Below are positions 1 to 5,497 of a stretch of DNA of 7,195 nt, piece by piece; the stretch's first letter is position 1; each line of letters opens with the position of its first letter. The translations under genes and the position numbers were made by a program. The DNA is from Planctomycetota bacterium (GTDB lineage: Bacteria; Planctomycetota; Phycisphaerae; UBA1845), in assembly GCA_022561415.1 (NCBI GenBank), contig JADFRH010000120.1:1-7195 (forward strand), in the 5' to 3' direction. The notes beneath the pieces are model-generated. The model saw only the letters and a list, made by a program, of their open reading frames with translations. It ran no database searches and was not told the DNA's origin.

Positions 1-243
1 CGTTGCGTCCGCGGCATCGGGGAAGTCCCCAGCTTCGAGTGCCCTGTGAAATGCAGATTGCGCGAGCGACACGTCACCCGTCTCTTCGTACGCGAGCCCC
101 AGCGCGTACCACGAAGACGGGCGCGTGGGTCCGCGCGCCTCCACGCGTTGCAGGATCTCGCGGGCCGTCGTCGCGTCACCGCGCGCCGCGCGTTGACGCG
201 GCGTATGCTTTTCCTGTATTCTCCTTGGTAGGCAATGTTGCAT
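1..243 (-). CDS. TPR-repeat protein, N-terminal part, runs off left edge
   Basis: Read on the minus strand, 180 down to 1 gives 60 uninterrupted codons with strong G/C third positions. They spell a textbook tetratricopeptide pattern: a helix ending ATTAREILQRVEARG, then SSWYALGLAYEETGD (helix A with the conserved W, LG and Y positions), then SLAQSAFHRALEAGD (helix B). TPRs form protein-binding superhelices; no partner or enzymatic domain is visible, so the function is unknown. The 3' end lies outside the window. The start is unclear. ATG at 243 is in frame but has no Shine-Dalgarno, and GTG at 324 is also in frame (a TAG lies just upstream of it). The only ATG with a good ribosome site (GAGGAG, 8 bases before ATG at 265) is in a different frame and stops at 176. 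Codons above about 190 look less coding-like. The gene diverges from the 348 gene. TPR identity is confident; the start is not. Confidence 0.6.
   Translation of the reverse strand, partial: MQHCLPRRIQEKHTPRQRAARGDATTAREILQRVEARGPTRPSSWYALGLAYEETGDVSLAQSAFHRALEAGDFPDAADAT
193..220 (+). promoter_or_regulatory. Candidate sigma70-type promoter for the 348 gene
   Basis: TTGACG at 193-198 matches the -35 consensus at five of six bases. TGTATT at 215-220 matches the -10 consensus at four of six, with a 16-base spacer. Initiation would fall near 227 and give a leader of about 120 bases before the ATG at 348. It lies inside the presumed 5' coding part of the divergent TPR gene, which weakens the case. 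No better candidate is visible in 230-340. Confidence 0.2.
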
Positions 244-347
244 GGTGCAGTCTGTCAGGGTCCATTCGCGGCTCTCCTCATGCCGCGCTATCCTGTCTTC
301 GATAGGCTTACGACCCGCCGGCACATAGTCCTACAGGGAGAAAATCT

Positions 348-2843
348 ATGCTGAGCTGTGCGTCTTCACGACCGTACCGACAGGCAAAGCCTGCTTGCAG
401 GATCGCCGGTGGCACCCTTGTCGTAGCCCTGTCGCTGTGTTTCGTTCATGGCGCGCTTGGGGCATCGAAATCCGGCAGCAACGATTGGCCCGGCTTCCGT
501 GGCGCCGACGGCCAAGGCTCGACTGCGAACACGACGATCTTCTCAGGGCGCCAGGGCTTTAGCCTCAAGACCAAGTGGAAGCGTCCCCTCGGCAGCGGGT
601 ACTCAGGCGTCGCGGTCGTGGGCGATCACGTCATTACGGCGTTCTCGGCCGGTGAGTCCGACGTGCTTGCGGCATTCGACGCCGCGACCGGCGCAGAGCA
701 ATGGCGCTACGAGATCGGCCCGACCTATACCGGTCACGACGGCTCGCACACCGGTCCGATTTCGACTCCCCTCATTGTGGGCGAACGGGTCATCATGCTG
801 AGCGCGTTCGGCAGTCTGCAAGCGGTCAATCTGAGGTCGGGGAGCAAGCTCTGGTCCACGCATCTCAAGGACGACCACGGGGCGCCCAAGCCGCATTACG
901 GATTTGCCACGTCACCGATTCTGGTGGACGGAGTGATCGTCGTACAGCTTGGTGGCGATACAGGAGCGGTGGCGGGATTCGATCCCGCGACCGGAAAGCG
1001 GCTGTGGGCCATCGGAACCGATGCCGTTTCCTATCAGTCACCGATTATCTGGAGAGCAAACGGGCGCAGGCAGGTCGTCGCGGTCGGCAAGGAAAAGCTC
1101 CTCGGAATCGATGCGCGAAGCGGCTCCGTCCTCTGGGAGCACGAACACGGCGGCGAGGGCTCGGCGATGGGCATTGCCAGCGTGAGCCCGCTGCCGGTCG
1201 CCGACAACCGACTCTTTCTCTCCTACAAGGATGAGACCTCGTCCGTCCTCGAGTTGTCGTTTCAGGATGGCTCGGCCACCGGCAAACAGGTCTGGAATAG
1301 TAAGTCGATCCGCAAGAGTTACAATTGTTCGGTCTACCACGACGGCCACGTGTATGGGTACAGCAGTCGCGTGCTGACCTGTGTCGATGCGAAGACCGGC
1401 GAACGGGTCTGGCGATCGCGCCAGCCCGGGGACGGCTTCACGATCGTTGTCGATGGTCACCTGATCGTACAGGCCAAGCAAGGCAGTCTGCATGTTGCGC
1501 ATGCGTCACCGGAGGGCTACGAAGAGCTCGCCCGTCTGGCGCTGTTCGACGACCTTTCCTGGACACCACCAAGCTTCGCCAACGGAAGCATCTACTCTCG
1601 AAGCATGAACGAACTCGCCCGCGTGGATATCACGGCGGGCTTACCGGCTGGGCAACGAATTGTCCGGAAGGAGCCGAAGCCAACGAAATCACGATTCGGA
1701 CGATTCCTTAACGAGGTCAACGCCTCGTCCAACAAGAAGGCCGTGGTCGACCGATTCATGGCCGGCATCGATCAAATGCCGTTTGTCGACGATCGCACGT
1801 TGGTTCACTTCATCTATCGCGGGAAGGCGGACGACCTGGCCGTCGCCGGCGACGTCATCGGCGCGCGGCAGGAGCGGACGATGACCCGTGTCGCCGGCAC
1901 CGACCTGTTCTATTATTCCACGCCGCTCGAGCCCGACGCCCGCGTCAACTACGTGTTCGTCAAGGACTATGAGCAGATCCTCGACCCGTTGAACACGAGA
2001 AAAACGACGACCAAAATCTACAAGCAGGAAATGGAGATGTCCTTCCGTGGCGGTTCGATGGAGATGTCCTGGCTCGCCATGCCCGACTGGAAGGCGCCGA
2101 CCCATCTCACGGAGGCAACGGCATCACGCCGAGGCCGGCTCGAAGAGAAAGAACTCGAGAGCACGGTGCTCGAAACCGAGGTGGAAGGCAAGATGGTCAA
2201 AGGCACCGTCAAGCTCAAGGTCTACCTGCCACATGGATACGACACGAGCGGCGAGCGCTACCCGGTGGCCTATGTCCACGGGGGCAGCGACGCGATCGAG
2301 CGGGGAAGACTTCCCACGGCGCTGGACAATCTGATCGGAAAGCGGGTGGCGCCACTTGTCGCTGTGTTCATCGACTACCAGTCGCGCGGCCCCGCGACCA
2401 AGTACGCAAAGATGGTGGCGGAGGAGCTGATCCCGTTCATCGATGGCAACTACCGCACAAAGACGTCCGCGGAGGCTCGCGCGAACATCGGCATGGGCTT
2501 CGGCGGAGTTTTGGCGCTCACATGCTCATTCGCCCGCCCCGACCTGATGGGGAAGGTTGGCTGCCAGTCGACATTCGAATTCGGCCCGCTCGAGAAGGCA
2601 TTCGATACGCTGTTGACAACGGCGTCCGAAAAACCGCTCTCGATTTACCTCGACTGGGGCAAGTACGACCTGCGCAGCTCACGCGAGGCGTGGGATCAGG
2701 CCGCGAACAACCGGCATTTCGCCGAGACCCTTCGCGACAAGGGCTATACGCTCGCCGGCGGCGAGGCCAACGACGGCACCGGCTGGTCAAGCTGGCAGAA
2801 CCGAACCGACGACCTGTTGGAGGCGCTGTTCCCCGCGAAATAG
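348..2843 (+). CDS. Exported PQQ-like beta-propeller fused to an esterase-D-type (likely inactive) hydrolase
   Basis: 831 residues. AGGGAG at 335-340 sits seven bases before the ATG. Residues 1-39 look like a signal peptide (basic Arg/Lys region, hydrophobic 21-36, ALGA cleavage), so the protein is probably periplasmic or outside. Residues 47-430 form a PQQ-type beta-propeller: a WPGFRG entry motif, then blade motifs of the type D-x-x-(T/S)-G-x-x-x-W near 111, 161, 211, 255 and 347. Residues about 475-550 resemble the beta-sandwich that precedes enterochelin-esterase domains, ending LDPLN. Residues about 605-831 follow the esterase D/Fes hydrolase plan: VYLPHGYD, PVAYVHGG, EELIPFIDGNYRT, and an elbow. 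The elbow reads GMGFGG, so Gly717 replaces the usual nucleophile Ser. The C-terminal GGHxW motif reads GTGWSSW, with Thr811 in the His place; Asp774 is kept. I infer a non-catalytic binding or scaffolding role. The gene appears monocistronic, followed by a terminator. Domain calls are strong; the biological role is unknown. Confidence 0.88.
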   Translation: MLSCASSRPYRQAKPACRIAGGTLVVALSLCFVHGALGASKSGSNDWPGFRGADGQGSTANTTIFSGRQGFSLKTKWKRPLGSGYSGVAVVGDHVITAFSAGESDVLAAFDAATGAEQWRYEIGPTYTGHDGSHTGPISTPLIVGERVIMLSAFGSLQAVNLRSGSKLWSTHLKDDHGAPKPHYGFATSPILVDGVIVVQLGGDTGAVAGFDPATGKRLWAIGTDAVSYQSPIIWRANGRRQVVAVGKEKLLGIDARSGSVLWEHEHGGEGSAMGIASVSPLPVADNRLFLSYKDETSSVLELSFQDGSATGKQVWNSKSIRKSYNCSVYHDGHVYGYSSRVLTCVDAKTGERVWRSRQPGDGFTIVVDGHLIVQAKQGSLHVAHASPEGYEELARLALFDDLSWTPPSFANGSIYSRSMNELARVDITAGLPAGQRIVRKEPKPTKSRFGRFLNEVNASSNKKAVVDRFMAGIDQMPFVDDRTLVHFIYRGKADDLAVAGDVIGARQERTMTRVAGTDLFYYSTPLEPDARVNYVFVKDYEQILDPLNTRKTTTKIYKQEMEMSFRGGSMEMSWLAMPDWKAPTHLTEATASRRGRLEEKELESTVLETEVEGKMVKGTVKLKVYLPHGYDTSGERYPVAYVHGGSDAIERGRLPTALDNLIGKRVAPLVAVFIDYQSRGPATKYAKMVAEELIPFIDGNYRTKTSAEARANIGMGFGGVLALTCSFARPDLMGKVGCQSTFEFGPLEKAFDTLLTTASEKPLSIYLDWGKYDLRSSREAWDQAANNRHFAETLRDKGYTLAGGEANDGTGWSSWQNRTDDLLEALFPAK

Positions 2844-2877
2844 GGCATCCGTCCCCCGTCCTTGCGCAAGATCGGCT

Positions 2878-2907
2878 GTGCCGAGAATCCTTTCTCGGCA
2901 CCAGTTT
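2878..2907 (+). terminator. Rho-independent-type terminator after the propeller/esterase gene
   Basis: A perfect 10-bp stem (GTGCCGAGAA at 2878-2887 pairing with TTCTCGGCAC at 2892-2901) closes a four-base TCCT loop. A short T run (2904-2907) follows, 35 bases after the stop codon. The U tract is short and offset by two bases, so termination may be partial. On the minus strand no T run follows the stem. Confidence 0.65.
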
Positions 2908-3018
2908 TCGCAGATTCCCATACGCATTCAGTCGCTCGGCGATTCCGTGCATGCAATCACCGCGACGCCGCCGCGATCGAATAGAAGGGAAAGGATTTCC
3001 AAGAGAAGAGATGCGAGA

Positions 3019-3036
3019 ATCCCGGCGCGCCGGGAT
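3019..3036. repeat. 18-bp perfect palindrome in the convergent gap
   Basis: ATCCCGGCGCGCCGGGAT is exactly self-complementary. As RNA it folds into a 7-bp stem with a CGCG loop. On the minus strand it is followed by a pyrimidine-rich stretch (roughly 3018 down to 3001), so it could act as a weak terminator for the transporter transcript. It could equally be a protein-binding palindrome. Nothing in the sequence decides between these. Confidence 0.4.
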
Positions 3037-3069
3037 CGCACCAGCGGCGCGCTGACTTGTTCGTCCGTC

Positions 3070-3100
3070 CCCCAGCCTTCGCCGGAGGCGAAGAATGGGG
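3070..3100. repeat. REP-like imperfect hairpin next to the transporter stop codon
   Basis: The outer arms CCCCA (3070-3074) and TGGGG (3096-3100) flank a 2x2 mismatch. An inner perfect stem, CTTCGCC (3077-3083) with GGCGAAG (3087-3093), closes a GGA loop. It starts eight bases past the transporter stop on the minus strand and has no T tail, so it looks like a repetitive extragenic palindrome rather than a classical terminator. From memory, hairpins with a CTTCGCC/GGCGAAG core flanked by CCCA/TGGG are dispersed in Acidobacteriota genomes. A single copy in this window cannot prove repetition. Confidence 0.5.
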
Positions 3101-3108
3101 CACCCGCT

Positions 3109-4500
3109 CTACAATATCGCCTGCAAAATCAGCAAATACCCGCTGGCCAGGGCTAGTTGGGCTACGGCGAAAACGGCGCCGACCTTGACGAAGCCGAGGA
3201 AGGTCACCTTCAGGCCGTGCTTCTTCATGATGGTACAGGCGACGACGGTGCTGGCGGAGCCGATCGGCGTGATGTTGCCGCCGAGGTTGGCGCCGAACAC
3301 GACGGCCCACCACTGCACCGGTGGCAGAGCGGCGGCGGCCTCAGGGGTCGGACCGAAGATCTTGGCGAGCATCGCGGCCAAGGGAATGTTGTCGGTGATC
3401 GAAGAGAACCCGGCCGTACACCACATCAGACCGATGTTGCCGGTGGTCGCGGTGAGCCAGTTGAGCAGTCCCCCGATCATCATCAACACGCCCGCCTTTT
3501 CCATGACGCCGATGATGATGAACAGGCCGACGAAGAAAAACACGAGCGACCACTCGACGTTGTCGAGGTCGTGCTCGACGTCCTTGGCGTGAAGCAACAG
3601 CATGACCACGGCCGCCCCCATCGCGACGATTTCGATGCCGAAGTTTCGCAGGATCGGAATCTCGGCCTTGAGTGCAAACGCCAGAATCACCACGATCACC
3701 GCGACGATCGACGTGTAGAAAAACTTTCGATCGGTCACCGTCTCCCACTCGTCGAAGGCCATGACGAGTTCGCGGTTATGCTTTTTCTCTGCGGGGTCGG
3801 TGATCGGCTGGACCGTCTTGCCGAACATCCGCCGGGCGATCCACATGCTCATGGCGATCGCGACAACCGTGTAAGGACCGGCCACGATCAGAAATTTCAC
3901 GTAGCTGATGTCCGCCGTCTTGCCCACGATGATGTTGGGGATCGAGCTAATCAGCGTCAGCAGCCCGCCGACGTTGGTCATGATCGCCTCGGTTATCAGA
4001 AACGGCGTGGCGTCGAGATCGAGCTTGCGGCAGGCGACGACGGTGAGCGAGCCGATGATAATCATGGCGGTGATGTTGTCGAGAAACGCGCTGAACACGG
4101 CCGTCAGCACCGACAGATAGATCAGCAGGCGGAACGGATCGCCTTTGCTGGCCTTGAGCATCTTGACGCTGACCCAGGTAAAGATGCCGCTTCGCGCCGC
4201 GATCTCGACGAACACGGTCGCGCCGATGACGATGCCGATCACCTCCCACTCGATCATCTCGATGTAGACCGGCAGGTGGTGGCCGGTTACGTGCGGGAAG
4301 TAACCCCAGTAGTCGGCCAGAAACAGACACCCCAGCCCCGACATGAGCACCAGGACCGTCTTCTGAATCTTCTCGGTCGCCAGCAGAAGGAGTGTAACGC
4401 CGAGAATGGCCGCGAAGGTCCAGGTCTGTCCGGCAGGCACCGCGACCGAGGCGCCCGCATCGCCGGATGCGAGCATGACGAATGAGCTTAGGCTCGGCAT
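3109..4500 (-). CDS. ArsB/NhaD-family (IT superfamily) ion transporter
   Basis: A polytopic inner-membrane transporter of about 463 residues, the usual size for the ArsB/NhaD/P-protein group (Pfam CitMHS-like), with roughly ten or more hydrophobic helices. The two inverted halves each carry a hallmark motif: SAFLDNIT at about 137-144 and SSITDNIPL at about 366-374. Each is followed by a re-entrant-loop motif: NVGGLLTLISSIPNIIVG (about 176-193) and GANLGGNITPIGS (about 403-415). A polar cytoplasmic loop lies near 230-260. The commonly seen first-half GDPPN segment reads SSIPN here, a divergence that may affect substrate choice. The family moves Na+/H+, arsenite or other anions; no arsenic-resistance genes are adjacent, so the substrate is open. 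I chose the ATG at 4500, not the in-frame ATG at 4518, because a perfect GGAGGTGA lies eight bases upstream of 4500 and overlaps the first codons from 4518. It is the second gene of an operon with the Usp gene. Confidence 0.87.
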   Translation of the reverse strand: MPSLSSFVMLASGDAGASVAVPAGQTWTFAAILGVTLLLLATEKIQKTVLVLMSGLGCLFLADYWGYFPHVTGHHLPVYIEMIEWEVIGIVIGATVFVEIAARSGIFTWVSVKMLKASKGDPFRLLIYLSVLTAVFSAFLDNITAMIIIGSLTVVACRKLDLDATPFLITEAIMTNVGGLLTLISSIPNIIVGKTADISYVKFLIVAGPYTVVAIAMSMWIARRMFGKTVQPITDPAEKKHNRELVMAFDEWETVTDRKFFYTSIVAVIVVILAFALKAEIPILRNFGIEIVAMGAAVVMLLLHAKDVEHDLDNVEWSLVFFFVGLFIIIGVMEKAGVLMMIGGLLNWLTATTGNIGLMWCTAGFSSITDNIPLAAMLAKIFGPTPEAAAALPPVQWWAVVFGANLGGNITPIGSASTVVACTIMKKHGLKVTFLGFVKVGAVFAVAQLALASGYLLILQAIL

Positions 4501-4508
4501 AGGCGATG

Positions 4509-4516
4509 TCACCTCC
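4509..4516 (-). promoter_or_regulatory. Perfect Shine-Dalgarno that fixes the transporter start
   Basis: On the minus strand this reads GGAGGTGA, the full complement of the 3' end of 16S rRNA. Eight bases separate it from the ATG at 4500. It begins three bases after the Usp stop codon (TAA, 4522-4520), so ribosomes ending the upstream gene would be placed on it. This favours translational coupling and high transporter translation. Confidence 0.8.
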
Positions 4517-4519
4517 ATG

Positions 4520-5422
4520 TTACAGCGCCAGCACGGGAATATCGCGCACTTGATGTAAGAGTTGATAATCGTCGGCCGATACGTGGCTGTGCCCGTCGGT
4601 GTGTGATCCGACCACGAGCAGGCCGTAGTCGCCCCGCTTCAGTTCGCCTTGTACCAGCGCAACGACCTCGCCGACGGCAAGCCGATAGCTCACGTCGAAC
4701 GGGCGCTTTCGCGCCGCGGCCACGACCGCCTTGAGGTAGCGCTCGCCGTGATGGGTGAGCGCCTCGACCAGGTCGTCACCGGCTGATTCGGCGATGTCGG
4801 GCGAGAGCTGGAGCGTGTCCCGGACATCTTGCACCTCGCTGTCTTCGATCGCGTGCAGAAGCGTGAGCCGGCCGTGATCCTCGGCAAGCGTGAACGAGTA
4901 CGCAAAATTCTGAGTCTGGCGGAAGTTGCCGGTCAGGCCGTGTAGAATGTTCCCGAAAACGGCCCGGGGGTCGGAGATCGGCGAGCGCACCGTCAAAATC
5001 GGCGGCGTGGTTCCGGTGACGACCGCGTCGAGGTCGACGACTGGCAGAGCCCCCGGCACGCCGGGGCCGGATCGGGCGGACCCATCCTCCGGCTCGGGCA
5101 GGAGCACGAGTTGACTCTTGCCGATGCTGATCTGTCCGACCAGCTCGGCCGTGGAGCTGAAGGGATCGCCTGACCAGGCGAACCCGCATTGCTCGACCGC
5201 GTCGCGCAGGGAGCCCGTGTCGACGCCGGAGGGATGCAGGACATTGACGGTGGCGTCGAACCGCTCCTTGAGATACCGGGCGAGAGCGAGAATCGAGTCG
5301 TCAAGGGCATTATTCCGGGTCACGGCGCAGATACGGGTGATCGACACGTCGCCGATGTCGAGCACGGGGATCGAGGCCCGCTCGAAGAGTGATTCAAATT
5401 CGTCTATCGATCGATCGCGCAT
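4520..5422 (-). CDS. Tandem-domain universal stress protein (Usp/UspA superfamily)
   Basis: 300 residues, the normal length for a two-domain Usp. Domain 1 (about 28-150) is divergent, running from ITRICAVTRNN to PPILTVRSPI. Domain 2 (about 155-300) has the clearer fold: FGNILHGLTGNFRQTQNFAYSFTLAEDHGRLTLLHAIED, a helical middle, then the closing block YGLLVVGSHTDGHSHVSADD...IPVLAL. The ATP-loop pattern of ATP-binding Usp proteins (G-2x-G-9x-G-S/T) is broken: Gly272 is present, but the second Gly is Thr275 and the final G-S is acidic/Tyr. The first-strand Asp is also absent in domain 2 (HGLTGN instead of a VDGS type). I infer a non-nucleotide-binding, UspA-like protein. It is cytoplasmic, with no signal or membrane segment. 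The transporter follows 19 bases downstream, so it probably senses or regulates for that transporter. The start at 5422 has no evident Shine-Dalgarno; no better in-frame start is seen. Confidence 0.8.
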   Translation of the reverse strand: MRDRSIDEFESLFERASIPVLDIGDVSITRICAVTRNNALDDSILALARYLKERFDATVNVLHPSGVDTGSLRDAVEQCGFAWSGDPFSSTAELVGQISIGKSQLVLLPEPEDGSARSGPGVPGALPVVDLDAVVTGTTPPILTVRSPISDPRAVFGNILHGLTGNFRQTQNFAYSFTLAEDHGRLTLLHAIEDSEVQDVRDTLQLSPDIAESAGDDLVEALTHHGERYLKAVVAAARKRPFDVSYRLAVGEVVALVQGELKRGDYGLLVVGSHTDGHSHVSADDYQLLHQVRDIPVLAL

Positions 5423-5440
5423 GTCGGCCCATGGTAGCAG

Positions 5441-5454
5441 AAGTAAGAAGTAAG
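5441..5454. repeat. Two direct copies of AAGTAAG
   Basis: The heptamer AAGTAAG occurs twice head to tail and is preceded by a partial unit. It lies in the AT-rich 75-base gap between the Usp start and the membrane-protein stop. On the minus strand it gives the CTTAC-rich tail of the neighbouring hairpin, within the leader of the Usp gene. Two copies are too few to call a microsatellite array. Confidence 0.45.
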
Positions 5455-5483
5455 AAAAGCGAATTCAGAATTCTTGATTCGCT
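5448..5483 (-). terminator. Hairpin with T-rich tail ending the membrane-protein transcript
   Basis: Positions 5458-5483 form a 26-base near-palindrome with two mismatched pairs: outer arms AGCGAAT and ATTCGCT, inner AGAATTCT. On the minus strand it begins 15 bases past the stop codon at 5498 and is followed directly by TTTTCTTACTTCTTACTT. Its AT-rich stem is weak, but the stem plus T-rich tail fits an intrinsic terminator. It would separate this gene from the Usp-transporter pair. Confidence 0.45.
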
Positions 5484-5497
5484 ATTCGTAATTCACG

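Noticed and set aside
3..305. Plus-strand open frames at the left edge
   Set aside because: They are rich in Arg/Pro/Ala with no motif, and they oppose the convincing TPR reading on the minus strand.
2522..3055. Plus-strand open frame overlapping the end of the propeller/esterase gene and crossing the terminator
   Set aside because: It is an Arg-rich shadow frame that runs through the terminator hairpin and has no ribosome site or recognisable domain.
3157..4485. A 442-codon plus-strand open frame opposite the transporter gene
   Set aside because: Its product is mostly Asp, His, Arg, Gly and Gln with no fold-like pattern. It mirrors the codon bias of the real transporter on the other strand, a common GC-rich shadow.
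5406..5417. Triple ATCG tandem repeat
   Set aside because: It lies within the first codons of the Usp gene and is explained by its Arg-Asp-Arg-Ser-Ile-Asp coding; three units are not a meaningful array.
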